Shown: positions 24,253 to 34,249, counted from the stretch's first letter. The stretch is 64,000 nt of DNA from an uncultured Bdellovibrionales bacterium (GCA_903833275.1 CAILEP010000031.1:124001-188000); one strand, 5' to 3'. The notes: generated by a model not told the origin, from the sequence alone. Numbers and translations are program-made.

Positions 24253-26547
24253 ATGAACGAATTAAATCCAAGTCAAGAAACGGGTCTGAACCCCGTTGAG
24301 AAAAAGCGCCGACGTCGTGAATTGCTTGCGATCGGTGGCGTAGGGCTGCTTTTTCTAATTTTGACTTGGATTTTATTCAAAATGTTCGGTATCAGCGAGC
24401 AACTGCCGTTTCAGCAGTCTATATTTTTCTTCGGCCTCGTTAATTTCAATATTATCCTTTTTCTCCTTCTCGCTTTTTTGATTTTTCGAAACATTGTAAA
24501 GCAATTTGCAGAGCGCGAGGGCGGCCCGATTGGCAGCAGTTTGAAGAGCAAGCTGATAGCGGCTTTTGTCGGCTTCAGTTTTGTGCCAACGGCATTAATG
24601 TTCATCGTTTCTGTTTTTTACATTAATAATAGCTTTGATCGTTGGTTCAACGAGAAAATATCGGGCATTCTTAAAAGCTCTATTGAAGTAACCAATGCCC
24701 ATTATCTAACGGCCAAGCGCAATAACTACCACTTCGCGCTCGAAATCGCCAAAGACCTGGCTCGTGCAAAAGGCAATAAAAATGCCATCCAACAGAAGCT
24801 AGACGTTCTTCGCGCGCAGTATAGTCTTGATGCGCTCGAGTACTACCCGAATCTTTTTGATGATCGGATTGTGTCTTTTGCGCAAGCAGAAGGCGTGCCC
24901 GAACCACCAGCGACCAGCCTCGAATTTCGAGAGAAGGGTGTTAAAGATCACGACAATTCGAGCCTTATTCATCACTTTGCCGAAGGCGACCTCGTGCGTG
25001 TCATTGTGCCGGTTGAGGCAGGCAATGGCACAGCCGAGCATGGCGCTATCGTGGCAAGCTCTTACATTCCGATGTCGCTTGTGTCGAAAATGGATGACAT
25101 CGCCTCGGCCCTCGAAAATTTTCGCGATACAGACCCTCTCGTCTACCCAATTAAATCCATTTACTTGATTATCCTTGTGCTGATGACTTTGGTTATCTTG
25201 CTGGGCGCCACCTGGTTTGGGTTTTACTTGGCGCGCCAGTTGAGCGTGCCCCTTGAGCGGCTTATGCAAGCAACCCAACGGGTTCTTAAGGGCGACTACC
25301 AGCAGGTTACAATCACTTCGGGTTCGCCCGAGATTAATCGTTTGATCGTGAATTTTAACACCATGACCAATCATTTGGGTCGCTCCGAAAAATACGTTCA
25401 AGAGGCCAATCAGAGTTTGCAAAAAACTTTGTCGCAGCTCAACGAGCACAACCGATACGTTGAGATTGTGCTTGAGCATGTGACAACTGGCGTGATTTCC
25501 GTTGATCAAAAGAATCAGGTCACAATGGTGAACCGCCACGCCGAGCGCCTGTTAGATCTTGATGCGGACAAACATATCGGGCGACACATTCACGAAGTTT
25601 TGAGCCCTGAGTACTTTGATCTATTTGACGGGCTTGTCGGTCTTATGAAGGCCAATAACAACGCTCGAACATTGCAAAAAGAAGTGCAAATTTCAGTAAA
25701 GGGGCGACCGCTACTTTTATCGATGACGATCTCTTTGTTGACCGACGAAAGTGGGCAAGAGCTTGGCAAGATACTTGTTTTTGATGATCTAACTCCGATG
25801 ATTTCAGCTCAGCGGGCCGCCGCATGGACTGAAGTGGCTCGTCGAATCGCCCACGAAATAAAAAACCCATTAACGCCAATTAGTTTGGCCGCCCAACGAT
25901 TGCAGCGAAAATTTGGCGACGGTGTTTCAGACCCAGCCTTTCGCGATTGCACTAAGATGATTATTGATCAGGTCGATGATTTGAAAAACCTGGTTAATGA
26001 ATTCAGTCAGTTCGCACGTATGCCTAGGTCAAAGCCTGTTTTGGCTAATTTCAATCAGATGATTGCCGATGCCCTTCAGCTTTTTCACCAGAGCGAACGA
26101 TCGTTTAGGCTGCGCTTTGAGCCCGATTTGGCCTTACCCGATTTTCTATTTGATCCCGATCAAATTCGTCGGGCCCTAACCAATTTGGTCGATAATGCCG
26201 TTGAAGGGGTCAAAGGTATTACTGGCGGTGAAATTGTTGTCGGCACCCAGTTTGACCCGCTGACCAAGATCGTCCGTATGACTGTGGCCGATAACGGTAA
26301 GGGCATTCCAACTTTTCTTAAAAATCGTGTTTTTGAGCCCTATGTAACGACCAAAAAGCAGGGCACGGGCCTTGGTTTGGCAATAGTGAAGCGCACAGTC
26401 GAAGATCACAATGGCTACGTGAGAGCACTTGATAACCCGCCCCGGGGCTCTCGATTTGTCATTGAGTTACCGGTTATTCTATCTAATACTGCAAGCGAAG
26501 TTGTGGTTTCAAATGCTGATAAAAACGATCGAGAAACTTCGATTTAA
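24253..26547 (+). CDS. ntrY: NtrY-like sensor histidine kinase
   Basis: A membrane histidine kinase of about 764 residues. It has an N-terminal basic stretch, two membrane helices close together and a third near 110-130, and an extracytoplasmic segment of about 170 residues. A membrane helix near 310 leads into HAMP, then PAS (VEIVLEHVTTGVISVDQKNQVTMVNR), then HisKA with the phospho-acceptor His534 (RRIAHEIKNPLTPISLAAQRLQ), then HATPase (LVDNAVEG, VADNGKGIP, GTGLGLAIVKR). This order is that of NtrY. I chose the ATG at 24253; an in-frame TTG lies at 24241. It is followed 28 bases later by an NtrX-type regulator, its likely partner. Confidence 0.9.
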   Translation: MNELNPSQETGLNPVEKKRRRRELLAIGGVGLLFLILTWILFKMFGISEQLPFQQSIFFFGLVNFNIILFLLLAFLIFRNIVKQFAEREGGPIGSSLKSKLIAAFVGFSFVPTALMFIVSVFYINNSFDRWFNEKISGILKSSIEVTNAHYLTAKRNNYHFALEIAKDLARAKGNKNAIQQKLDVLRAQYSLDALEYYPNLFDDRIVSFAQAEGVPEPPATSLEFREKGVKDHDNSSLIHHFAEGDLVRVIVPVEAGNGTAEHGAIVASSYIPMSLVSKMDDIASALENFRDTDPLVYPIKSIYLIILVLMTLVILLGATWFGFYLARQLSVPLERLMQATQRVLKGDYQQVTITSGSPEINRLIVNFNTMTNHLGRSEKYVQEANQSLQKTLSQLNEHNRYVEIVLEHVTTGVISVDQKNQVTMVNRHAERLLDLDADKHIGRHIHEVLSPEYFDLFDGLVGLMKANNNARTLQKEVQISVKGRPLLLSMTISLLTDESGQELGKILVFDDLTPMISAQRAAAWTEVARRIAHEIKNPLTPISLAAQRLQRKFGDGVSDPAFRDCTKMIIDQVDDLKNLVNEFSQFARMPRSKPVLANFNQMIADALQLFHQSERSFRLRFEPDLALPDFLFDPDQIRRALTNLVDNAVEGVKGITGGEIVVGTQFDPLTKIVRMTVADNGKGIPTFLKNRVFEPYVTTKKQGTGLGLAIVKRTVEDHNGYVRALDNPPRGSRFVIELPVILSNTASEVVVSNADKNDRETSI

Positions 26548-26575
26548 CGACGGTCGACTTTAGCAAAGGCAAAGC

Positions 26576-27931
26576 ATGAAAAATGAAGAAATCAAAATAT
26601 TGGTGATCGACGACGAGCCTGCAATTGGCGCTGTACTCTCGGATTCTTTGAAAGATGAGGGCTACAAGGTTTTTGTTGCGGCTGACGGAGTCGCAGGCCT
26701 TGCCGCCATTGGCGAATTTCGTCCCCACATTGTTCTTCTGGACATTTGGATGCCCGGTGAGATTGATGGAGTTGAGGTCTTGCGGCGAGCCAAGCCGAAT
26801 TATCCGGCTACCCAATTTATTATGATGTCGGGTCATGGCACAATTGAAACCGCAGTAAAGGCGACCAAGCTTGGCGCTTGGGATTTCGTCGAAAAGCCAC
26901 TTTCTATCGACAAAATTTCTATTCTGATTTCGAACATAATTTCATTTCAGGGCGAGCGTGAAGAGAAGATCGCACTTCTCAACAAATTAAGAAAAAGCAT
27001 CGCGCTAGTCGGCGAAAGCGCAGCGATGAAAGATTTAAAACAGCTTATAGCGCGAGTGGCGCCGAGCCAGTCATGGGTTTTGATCACTGGCGAAAACGGT
27101 ACGGGCAAAGAGCTCGTTGCCCAAAATATACACTATCTGAGTTCAAGGGCGAGTCGCCCATTTATAGACGTTAATTGCGCCGCAATCCCGGTCGATCTCG
27201 TTGAGAGCGAATTGTTTGGTTACGAGAAAGGTGCGTTCACTGGGGCCGATAAGGCCAAAAAAGGTAAATTTGATTTTGCCAACGGCGGTACTATTTTCTT
27301 GGATGAAATTGGCGATATGAACTTGGACGCCCAGGCCAAGATTTTACGAATACTTCAAGAAAAAAAGTTTCAGCGTGTCGGTGGCACAGAAACTATTGAG
27401 GTCGACGTGCGTGTCATTGCTGCCACCAATAAAAATCTCGACGAAGAAATTAAGCGTGGAGCATTTCGTGAAGACCTTTATCACCGGCTTAATGTGATTC
27501 CAGTTCGAATGCCTGCGTTGCGCGAGCGCGCAGACGATATCGCTGCACTTGCCACCCATTTTGGCGAGCAGTTTGCGCGCGAAAGTGGTTATGGCCGAAA
27601 GATTTTTTCTGAGCAAGCTTTTGAGCGCATGAAGTCCTATGGCTGGTCGGGCAATGTGCGCGAGCTCAGAAACTTTGTTGAGAGAATCTATATTCTAACT
27701 CCCGGCGATTTTGTTGATATACACGATTTGAAAATTGCTGGGCTTTCGGACTCCGCTAACAATCAGAGTACCGAATCATCATTTAGAAAAGCTCGAGCCG
27801 AATTTGAAAAAGATTTTCTTGTTCAAAAGATTGGCGAGTTTGGCGGCAATATAAGCAAAACCGCTGAGGCGATTGGCCTTGAGCGAAGTTATTTACATCG
27901 CAAAATTAAAACCTACGGCATTGAGGCCTAA
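26576..27931 (+). CDS. ntrX: NtrX/NtrC-type sigma-54 response regulator
   Basis: A 451-residue regulator. The receiver domain has the acidic pair in VIDDEP and phospho-acceptor Asp56 (LLDIWMP). A sigma-54 AAA+ domain follows, with Walker A GENGTGKE, the GAFTGA loop that contacts sigma-54 and FLDEIGDM. The C-terminal Fis-type helix-turn-helix is NISKTAEAIGLERSYLHRKIK. With the GAFTGA loop intact it should activate sigma-54 promoters. Pairing with the upstream NtrY-like kinase is inferred from adjacency and order. No sigma-54 promoter was recognised within the window. Confidence 0.93.
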   Translation: MKNEEIKILVIDDEPAIGAVLSDSLKDEGYKVFVAADGVAGLAAIGEFRPHIVLLDIWMPGEIDGVEVLRRAKPNYPATQFIMMSGHGTIETAVKATKLGAWDFVEKPLSIDKISILISNIISFQGEREEKIALLNKLRKSIALVGESAAMKDLKQLIARVAPSQSWVLITGENGTGKELVAQNIHYLSSRASRPFIDVNCAAIPVDLVESELFGYEKGAFTGADKAKKGKFDFANGGTIFLDEIGDMNLDAQAKILRILQEKKFQRVGGTETIEVDVRVIAATNKNLDEEIKRGAFREDLYHRLNVIPVRMPALRERADDIAALATHFGEQFARESGYGRKIFSEQAFERMKSYGWSGNVRELRNFVERIYILTPGDFVDIHDLKIAGLSDSANNQSTESSFRKARAEFEKDFLVQKIGEFGGNISKTAEAIGLERSYLHRKIKTYGIEA

Positions 27932-27978
27932 ACCCACAACCTCGCCCTCTCGCGGGCGGGTCGAAGAAAAGCTAAAAT

Positions 27979-29715
27979 ATGAAATGGTCAAAAAGTCACA
28001 TCTACACAGTAAAAGAAACTCCGGCTGATGCGGAAATACCCAGCCATCAATTGATGGTGCGCGGCGGGTACATCAAGAAAGTTTCTCAAGGCATCTTCAC
28101 CTACGGCCCACTTATTTTACGTTCAATTCGAAAATTTGAAAATATCGTAAGAGAAGAACTCAATAAAAGAGGTTGCGTCGAGATTTTAATGCCCGTGGTT
28201 CACCCCCGCGAGCTTTGGGAAGAAAGTCACCGCTGGACTGAAATGGGCAAGAATCTACTCAAATTTAAAAATCGCACTTACCAAGAGTTTTGCCTTGGCG
28301 CGACCCATGAAGAAGTCGTTACGGATTACGTTCGACGTGATGTAAAGAGCTATCGCGATTTGCCGGTAAATCTTTATCAAATTCAAACCAAGTACCGCGA
28401 CGAAATTCGTCCTCGTTTTGGTCTGCTGCGCGGCCGAGAGTTTATTATGAAAGATGCTTACAGTTTTGATCGAGACTCCGATGGGGCGATCAAAAGCTAT
28501 AAGTTGATGTACGAGGCCTATAGCGCGATCTTTAAGCGTCTCGGGGTAAAATTCGTTTCGGTAAAAGCCGACTCAGGCAATATTGGCGGTAAGATGTCAG
28601 AAGAATTTCATATTCTTGCTGATGCCGGCGAAGATGCTCTTCTTGTTTCTGAATCTGGTGATTTTGCCGCGAATGTTGAAGTTTGCCCCGCCATCGACGC
28701 GGCGATGGTCTCAACTTCTTCGGCCGAGATGCTGCCAAAAGAGAAGTTCGCAACTCCCGGTCAAAAGACAATTGCTGACTTAGCAAAGTTCACCAAGGTC
28801 GATGCAAGTGGGCTTGTTAAAACCTTGTTTTTTACTGCGACTGAAGAGGGCGCGACCGAGATTAAGCCGATTTGTGTGCTCTTGCGTGGTTCAGACGAAT
28901 TGAATCCAATCAAGTTGAAGAATCTCTTGGGGTTATCAAACTCCCCACTCATGTTGAATGATGAAGAGGTCCGCCGAGTCTGTGGCGCAAACCCCGGTAG
29001 CTGCGGCCCTGTTAATCTTAAAATCCCTATCTACATGGATAGCGGCGCGCAGGGTCTTAAGAACTTTATCGCCGGCGCGAACGAAGATGGCTTTCATTTA
29101 AAGAACGTCAACATTGATCGCGATTTCAAAGTCACTCAAGTGGCCGACCTAAGATTGGCCCACGAGGGCGACCGCAACCCGTCGGGTGAAGGTTTTCTTA
29201 AGTCGTTTCGTGGTATCGAAGTCGGCCATATTTTTTATCTCGGTTCAAAATATTCAAAAGCGATGCAGGCCAATTATTTAAGCGAAAAAGGCGAGTCGAC
29301 TCCGATCGAAATGGGTTGCTACGGGATCGGCGTATCTCGAACTGTCCAGGCTGTGATCGAACAGTGCCACGATAAAGATGGCATTATTTGGCCGACCTCG
29401 ATTGCCCCCTTTCACGTTCACATGAGTGTGCTCGACCCCCAAGACGAGGCCGTCGCAACTATGGCAAATGGTCTCTACGAGCAATTGAACGCTGTGGGCA
29501 TCGAGTGTCTTATGGATGACCGCGAAGAGCGTCCAGGTGTTAAGTTCAAGGATGCCGATTTATTAGGTATGCCCTATCGACTGGTCATTGGTAAACGCGG
29601 TTTGCAGTCGAATGAAATTGAACTTGTGGTGAGAAGAACCAAAGAAGTATTGAAATTGAACCCGGGTTTGGTAATCGCGAAAATTAAGGAGCACTTGCAA
29701 AGTGACCTCCACTAG
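27979..29715 (+). CDS. proS: Prolyl-tRNA synthetase
   Basis: Charges tRNA-Pro. The 578-residue protein is of the bacterial type with class II motif 2 (KYRDEIRPRFGLLRGREFIMKDAYSF in part), an inserted editing domain between motifs 2 and 3 (about 230-390) that hydrolyses Ala-tRNA-Pro, motif 3 (GIGVSRTVQA) and a C-terminal anticodon-binding domain (LDPQDE...DDREERPGVKFKDADLLG). It overlaps pyrF by 14 bases. Confidence 0.97.
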   Translation: MKWSKSHIYTVKETPADAEIPSHQLMVRGGYIKKVSQGIFTYGPLILRSIRKFENIVREELNKRGCVEILMPVVHPRELWEESHRWTEMGKNLLKFKNRTYQEFCLGATHEEVVTDYVRRDVKSYRDLPVNLYQIQTKYRDEIRPRFGLLRGREFIMKDAYSFDRDSDGAIKSYKLMYEAYSAIFKRLGVKFVSVKADSGNIGGKMSEEFHILADAGEDALLVSESGDFAANVEVCPAIDAAMVSTSSAEMLPKEKFATPGQKTIADLAKFTKVDASGLVKTLFFTATEEGATEIKPICVLLRGSDELNPIKLKNLLGLSNSPLMLNDEEVRRVCGANPGSCGPVNLKIPIYMDSGAQGLKNFIAGANEDGFHLKNVNIDRDFKVTQVADLRLAHEGDRNPSGEGFLKSFRGIEVGHIFYLGSKYSKAMQANYLSEKGESTPIEMGCYGIGVSRTVQAVIEQCHDKDGIIWPTSIAPFHVHMSVLDPQDEAVATMANGLYEQLNAVGIECLMDDREERPGVKFKDADLLGMPYRLVIGKRGLQSNEIELVVRRTKEVLKLNPGLVIAKIKEHLQSDLH

Positions 29716-30439
29716 CGCCGCCCCCATGAGGTCGCCATTCTTTGTTGCTCTCGATGTAGATGACGAAAAGACGGCCCTTAAAATCGTAGAAGAGACTGAA
29801 GATTTAGCTGGCGGGTTTAAAATCGGGCCGAGATTAGCCTATCGATACGGTCAAGACTTTGCGAAGCGGCTGGCTCGACACTCTGCTCTTTTTGTAGACT
29901 GCAAATTTCACGACATCCCTTCAACTGTAAAGGCCGCTCTCAAATCAGCATTTGAATCGGGGGCGACCTTTGCCACAGTTCATGCTTCGAACGGGTCTCA
30001 TTGCTTAAAAGAACTTGCGAAGCTCGAGGCTGAATTTAATCGCGAACGATTTTTTAAAATTTTGGCAGTTACAGTTCTAACAAGTTTCGAAGAAAATTCA
30101 GTTCCGCAAAATTGGGCTCCGTCGAAAACCATTGGTGAGCATGTGCAGATATTGGCAGACGAGGTTTGCAATGCCGGTCTAAGTGGGCTTGTTTGTGCGC
30201 CGACCGAAGTTCAAGCTTTACGGGCGAATCATCGCGATGCTTTTTTGGTGACCCCCGGAATCCGGGCCGACAAAACCCAAACTAAAAACTCAGACGATCA
30301 GAAGCGAACCATGAGTGCCAGCGAAGCATTGACCGCGGGTGCGACGGCCTTGGTGGTCGGGCGTCCGATTCTCGAGGCTCCAAAGCCCCGCGAAGCCCTG
30401 GCTGAGCTGATTAAATCAATAAATGGGTTCAAAAAATGA
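29702..30439 (+). CDS. pyrF: Orotidine 5'-phosphate decarboxylase
   Basis: Last step of UMP synthesis. The 245-residue protein has the VALDVDD start of the barrel, the catalytic Asp-Lys-x-x-Asp in VDCKFHDIPSTV, and VTPGIRAD and VVGRPI at the phosphate site. The start is GTG at 29702 with AAGGAG 10 bases upstream, inside proS; the ATG at 29726 has no site. Its stop overlaps the next gene as ATGA. Confidence 0.94.
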   Translation: MTSTSAAPMRSPFFVALDVDDEKTALKIVEETEDLAGGFKIGPRLAYRYGQDFAKRLARHSALFVDCKFHDIPSTVKAALKSAFESGATFATVHASNGSHCLKELAKLEAEFNRERFFKILAVTVLTSFEENSVPQNWAPSKTIGEHVQILADEVCNAGLSGLVCAPTEVQALRANHRDAFLVTPGIRADKTQTKNSDDQKRTMSASEALTAGATALVVGRPILEAPKPREALAELIKSINGFKK

Positions 30440-31209
30440 GACACAACGAGCGAAGGCCGTCTGAATCTCGAAGAATTGTAGTTGGTATTCATTCTGCTCG
30501 CGAAGCGATCCGGGTACGGCCCAATAAAATTTCAGAGATTTGGCTTAAAGAGGGCGCTGATCGGGTTCATGAGCTTAAAGAATTCGTAGAATTTGCAAAA
30601 ACGCGTCAAATAAAGACCAAAATGCAGCCAGATGGGGTTCTTTCAAAGTTTGCCACCAGCCACCAGGGAGTTTGCCTATATATAGATGAAACCCCCGAGT
30701 TTGATTTAAACGATTTGGATAATAACACCCAAGAACATTGCATTTTGGTGGCTCTTGATGAAATATCAGACCCCCACAATATTGGCGCAGCGCTTCGATC
30801 GGCCTGGCTTTTGGGGGCAAAAGCCTTAATTTTACCCGAAATGCGATCGGGCAGCCTGACCCCGGCCGCCTCAAAAGTCGCAAGCGGTGGGGCTGAACAC
30901 GTGCCAGTGGTCACCACGCACAACCTCCAAATTGAGCTAACATCTCTTAAGGACAAGGGTTTTTGGATTTATGGCTTGGCTGGGGAGGCCACGACAGCGT
31001 TAAACGAGGTTAAGTTCAATGAACGGGTGGTTTTAGTGATTGGTTCAGAAGACAAAGGCCTGAGATCCACCACCCGTAAAACTTGTGACGAATTGATAAC
31101 CATACCCCAAACAGATAAGCACGCTTCACTCAATGCTTCGGTCGCCGCGGCGGTCGCCCTCTATGAAATTCGCAGGCAACATTCCCCCCGCTCAAAGTCA
31201 TTGAAATAA
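30436..31209 (+). CDS. rlmB: TrmH/RlmB-type rRNA/tRNA 2'-O-methyltransferase
   Basis: A 257-residue SPOUT methyltransferase. An N-terminal substrate-binding domain (VVGIHSAREAIRVRP) precedes the knotted core with the three motifs NIGAALRSAWLLGA, VLVIGSEDKGLR and IPQTDKHASLNASVAAAVALYE. The N-terminal domain and length fit RlmB (G2251 of 23S rRNA) better than TrmH, but the target is inferred. Confidence 0.88.
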   Translation: MRHNERRPSESRRIVVGIHSAREAIRVRPNKISEIWLKEGADRVHELKEFVEFAKTRQIKTKMQPDGVLSKFATSHQGVCLYIDETPEFDLNDLDNNTQEHCILVALDEISDPHNIGAALRSAWLLGAKALILPEMRSGSLTPAASKVASGGAEHVPVVTTHNLQIELTSLKDKGFWIYGLAGEATTALNEVKFNERVVLVIGSEDKGLRSTTRKTCDELITIPQTDKHASLNASVAAAVALYEIRRQHSPRSKSLK

Positions 31210-31221
31210 CAAATAATTATT

Positions 31222-31250
31222 TTGACTCCGAATTATCACATCCGTATATG
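31222..31250 (+). promoter_or_regulatory. Sigma-70 promoter of the tRNA-tuf operon
   Basis: TTGACT (31222-31227) and TATATG (31245-31250) are separated by exactly 17 bases and lie about 105 bases upstream of the first tRNA, in an otherwise gene-free gap after rlmB. This fits a housekeeping promoter for the tRNA cluster and tuf. Confidence 0.75.
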
Positions 31251-31354
31251 TGTGCGTTACGTGTCAAGCTGACAAGCATTCAATTGCATTTTCGATTTGC
31301 AACAGCAAATTGTTTCGCGATTGGTTGAGTTTGTTTGTGCGTGTGATTTGTGTG

Positions 31355-31429
31355 CTGGGTTAGCTCAATTGGTAGAGCAACTGATTTGTAATCAGTAGGT
31401 TGCGGGTTCGAGTCCCATACTCAGCTCCA
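31355..31429 (+). tRNA. thrU: tRNA-Thr (TGT)
   Basis: The acceptor stem GCTGGGT pairs with ACTCAGC, the D-arm TAGCTCAATTGGTAGAGCA is normal, the anticodon loop is TTTGTAA (TGT) and CCA is encoded. One T-stem pair is imperfect. First of four tRNAs in the order Thr-Tyr-Gly-Thr, the same as in front of tufB in E. coli. Confidence 0.95.
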
Positions 31430-31441
31430 CTAGTTGGTGAT

Positions 31442-31527
31442 GGAGAGATGCCCGAGTGGCTAAAGGGGGCAGACTGTAAATCTGCTGGCTCACGCCTACG
31501 AAGGTTCGAATCCTTCTCTCTCCACCA
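31442..31527 (+). tRNA. tyrU: tRNA-Tyr (GTA)
   Basis: An 86-base class II tRNA with a long variable arm. The acceptor GGAGAGA pairs with TCTCTCC, the anticodon is GTA in CTGTAAA, the T-loop is TTCGAAT and CCA is encoded. Confidence 0.96.
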
Positions 31528-31594
31528 AAGAACCTACTTGTGAGGTTCGGCGTGTGTGTTCGTGGTTTTTGGTGCGTGGCTTGTGAAGAGGAAT

Positions 31595-31671
31595 GCGGGA
31601 GTAGCTCAATTGGCTAGAGTATCAGCCTTCCAAGCTGAGGGTTGCGGGTTCGAGACCCGTCTCCCGCTCCA
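31595..31671 (+). tRNA. glyT: tRNA-Gly (TCC)
   Basis: The acceptor GCGGGAG pairs with CTCCCGC, the anticodon is TCC in CTTCCAA, the T-arm GCGGG-TTCGAGA-CCCGT is normal and CCA is encoded. Confidence 0.96.
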
Positions 31672-31680
31672 AAATTATGC

Positions 31681-31755
31681 GCCCATATAGCACAGGGGTA
31701 GTGCACACCCTTGGTAAGGGTGAGGTCGTCAGTTCAAGTCTGACTATGGGCTCCA
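31681..31755 (+). tRNA. thrT: tRNA-Thr (GGT)
   Basis: The acceptor GCCCATA pairs with TATGGGC, the anticodon is GGT in TTGGTAA, and CCA is encoded. Nine bases after tRNA-Gly and 117 before tuf. Confidence 0.96.
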
Positions 31756-31872
31756 GACTTTGAGTGTGAGCAAGAGTGAACGAGAAGAATGAGATAGAAG
31801 AAGTAGAAGAGAAATTTAGTTTTTAAAAAAAAGTTAAACGTTTAAACAACATCCGATTCAGGAGGAAACAAA

Positions 31873-33063
31873 ATGTCTAAAGAAAAATTCGACCGTAGTA
31901 AGCCGCACGTAAACATCGGCACGATTGGTCACGTCGATCACGGTAAAACAACATTGACTGCCGCGATTACAAAAGTCATGGCTGACACCTATGGTGGTCA
32001 GGTTCTTGCGTATGATCAAATTGATAAAGCTCCTGAAGAGAAAGAGCGTGGTATTACAATTTCAACGTCGCACGTTGAATATCAAACATCGAAGCGTCAC
32101 TACGCGCACGTTGATTGCCCCGGCCACGCCGATTATGTGAAGAACATGATCACAGGTGCCGCTCAGATGGATGGCGCGATTCTTGTTGTGTCAGCTGCTG
32201 ACGGTCCGATGCCGCAAACACGTGAGCATATTCTCTTGGCTCGCCAAGTGGGTGTTCCTGGCATGGTTGTGTTCATGAACAAAGTTGACATGGTTGATGA
32301 CCCTGAGCTTTTGGACCTTGTTGAGCTTGAAGTTCGCGAATTACTTTCTAAATACGAATTCCCTGGCGATGACATCCCAATCGTTCGTGGTTCAGCTTTG
32401 AAAGCCCTTGAGGGCGACAAAGGTGATCTTGGTGCAGTGGCAATCGTTAAATTGATGGACGCTGTTGATTCTTACATCAAGGAGCCTGTTCGCGTTATCG
32501 ACAAGCCATTCTTGATGCCCGTTGAAGACGTATTCTCGATCTCTGGTCGCGGTACAGTTGTAACTGGTCGTATTGAGCGCGGGATCGTAAAAGTCGGCGA
32601 CGAGATCGAAATCGTTGGTATTCGCCCCACTCTAAAAACAACAGTAACTGGTATTGAAATGTTCAGAAAACTTCTTGATGAAGGCCGCGCCGGCGACAAC
32701 GCAGGTTGCTTGCTTCGTGGTACTAAGAAAGAAGACGTTGAGCGTGGCCAAGTATTGGCTAAACCGGGTTCAGTATTGCCGCACAAAAAATTCAAGTGCG
32801 AAGCATACGTACTTACAAAAGAAGAGGGCGGTCGTCACACGCCGTTCTTTAACGGTTATCGCCCACAGTTTTACTTTAGAACTACAGATGTTACGGGTGT
32901 AACAACGCTTAAAAAAGGCACCGAAATGGTTATGCCTGGTGACCGCGTTGAGATGGAAGTCGAACTAATCACACCGATCGCAATGGAAAAAGAACTCCGT
33001 TTTGCGATTCGTGAGGGTGGTCGAACTGTCGGCGCAGGCGTGGTTATTGAAATTATAGAATAA
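31873..33063 (+). CDS. tuf: Elongation factor Tu
   Basis: GTPase that brings aminoacyl-tRNA to the ribosome. The 396-residue protein has the P-loop GHVDHGKT, switch [18 protein letters not shown] and the beta-barrel domains, at standard length. CAGGAGG lies eight bases upstream. It sits in the tufB position between tRNAs. No tuf follows fusA in this window, so this may be the only copy. Confidence 0.99.
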   Translation: MSKEKFDRSKPHVNIGTIGHVDHGKTTLTAAITKVMADTYGGQVLAYDQIDKAPEEKERGITISTSHVEYQTSKRHYAHVDCPGHADYVKNMITGAAQMDGAILVVSAADGPMPQTREHILLARQVGVPGMVVFMNKVDMVDDPELLDLVELEVRELLSKYEFPGDDIPIVRGSALKALEGDKGDLGAVAIVKLMDAVDSYIKEPVRVIDKPFLMPVEDVFSISGRGTVVTGRIERGIVKVGDEIEIVGIRPTLKTTVTGIEMFRKLLDEGRAGDNAGCLLRGTKKEDVERGQVLAKPGSVLPHKKFKCEAYVLTKEEGGRHTPFFNGYRPQFYFRTTDVTGVTTLKKGTEMVMPGDRVEMEVELITPIAMEKELRFAIREGGRTVGAGVVIEIIE

Positions 33064-33072
33064 CTTTGCAGG

Positions 33073-33149
33073 AGGGCAGTAGCTCCAATTGGTAGAGCAG
33101 CGGACTCCAAATCCGCGTGTTGTGGGTTCGAATCCCTCCTGCCCTGCCA
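33073..33149 (+). tRNA. trpT: tRNA-Trp (CCA)
   Basis: The acceptor AGGGCAG pairs with CTGCCCT, the anticodon is CCA in CTCCAAA, and the CCA end is encoded. It starts 10 bases after the tuf stop and precedes secE, a common arrangement. Confidence 0.96.
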
Positions 33150-33226
33150 ATTTTTGAGAAATTGCAGTTCGAACTAAGGCTAAAGAACGATAGTTAAAAG
33201 AAGCGAAAGTAAGAAGAACAGGGAAA

Positions 33227-33607
33227 ATGGAAAAGCAGGCTACAAAAAAAATAATTACTCTCAGTTTTCTTGCGGCGGCGTTATTAACTTACGTCGTCGT
33301 CAACGTGCTATTTAAGTCATTTGCAGGGGCCTTTGGGCCCGTGCAGCGTCTTTATAGTGTCGATTTGGTGAGCCATGGGCTCCCGGTTGTTCTTGCGGCT
33401 TTAGTTTATGGTGTACTGCAGTTCAACGCTCGTGTTGTTGCATGGGCAGAAGATGTCATTATTGAGGTCAGTAAAGTTGTTTGGCCTTCGCAGAAAGACA
33501 CCGTTGCAATGACAATGGTTGTTTGTGTGTTCGTAGTAGTTGCGAGTCTTTTGCTAATTGTAATTGATTTTGTGGCGCACCATTTGGTGCAGCTAATTAT
33601 ACAATGA
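33227..33607 (+). CDS. secE: Preprotein translocase subunit SecE
   Basis: Part of the SecYEG channel. The 126-residue protein has three membrane helices (about 10-30, 48-66 and 95-120), with the conserved amphipathic [13 protein letters not shown] between the second and third. It is the three-helix form seen in gammaproteobacteria, not the short one-helix form. Confidence 0.95.
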   Translation: MEKQATKKIITLSFLAAALLTYVVVNVLFKSFAGAFGPVQRLYSVDLVSHGLPVVLAALVYGVLQFNARVVAWAEDVIIEVSKVVWPSQKDTVAMTMVVCVFVVVASLLLIVIDFVAHHLVQLIIQ

Positions 33608-33647
33608 GTGCCCAAATTATGGCCCAGAGAAAAAGCGAGTGATAATT

Positions 33648-34181
33648 GTGAGCGAATTAAAATGGTATATTGTTAATACATATTCGGGCAGCGAATCGAC
33701 AGCAAAAGCATCGATTGAAGAAAAAGCTCGCCTGAAAAAGATGGAAGAGAATTTTGGCCAGATTTTGATCCCGCAGGAAAATGTCGTAGAGCTTATTAAA
33801 GGCAAAAAGGCGACTCGTTCTCGCAAGTTTTTCCCGGGCTATATTTTTGTACAGATGAAGCTATCGGATGCCACTTGGCATTTGGTTAAAAGCGCAAGCA
33901 AAGTAACGGGCTTTCTTGGTGGCAACAATCGGCCGTCGCCTGTTCCTGAGAACGAAGTGACGCGCATTACGAAGCAAATGGAAACCGGCGCAGAACGACC
34001 GAAGGCGAAAATTTCGTTTTCAGTTGGCGAACCTGTAACCGTTGTAGATGGACCATTTAATAATTTTCAAGGGACCGTTGAAGAGATCAATGAAGAGAAG
34101 GGCAAGGTTAAAGTACTTGTTAGTATCTTCGGTAGACCAACGCCTGTTGAATTGGATTTCGTACAAGTAGAGAAGAACTAA
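33648..34181 (+). CDS. nusG: Transcription termination/antitermination factor NusG
   Basis: The 177-residue protein has an N-terminal NGN domain ([22 protein letters not shown]) and a C-terminal KOW domain ([31 protein letters not shown]). It links RNA polymerase to Rho or ribosomes. I chose the GTG at 33648 (AGCGAG eight bases upstream), giving MSELKWY; an in-frame GTG at 33639 adds three residues. A 9-base-pair hairpin crosses its stop codon. Confidence 0.96.
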   Translation: MSELKWYIVNTYSGSESTAKASIEEKARLKKMEENFGQILIPQENVVELIKGKKATRSRKFFPGYIFVQMKLSDATWHLVKSASKVTGFLGGNNRPSPVPENEVTRITKQMETGAERPKAKISFSVGEPVTVVDGPFNNFQGTVEEINEEKGKVKVLVSIFGRPTPVELDFVQVEKN

Positions 34182-34195
34182 TAGGAATTAGTTCT
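34174..34195 (+). other. Hairpin across the nusG stop codon
   Basis: AGAACTAAT (34174-34182), loop AGGA, ATTAGTTCT (34187-34195) form a perfect 9-base-pair stem that includes the nusG TAA. TTTAAA follows, not a long T-run. It could be a partial terminator or RNA processing site between nusG and the L11 operon. Confidence 0.6.
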
Positions 34196-34249
34196 TTAAA
34201 CATTAACCGGAGCTCGTAAAACAGTTCCACCTTAAACCTGGAGTGGGTC

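Noticed and set aside
24799-25539. Minus-strand ORF of 246 codons inside ntrY
   Set aside because: Shadow of a real gene with intact kinase motifs. It lacks a ribosome binding site and a recognisable domain.
27932-27978. Terminator between ntrX and proS
   Set aside because: CGCCC-TCTCGC-GGGCG can pair but no T-run follows.
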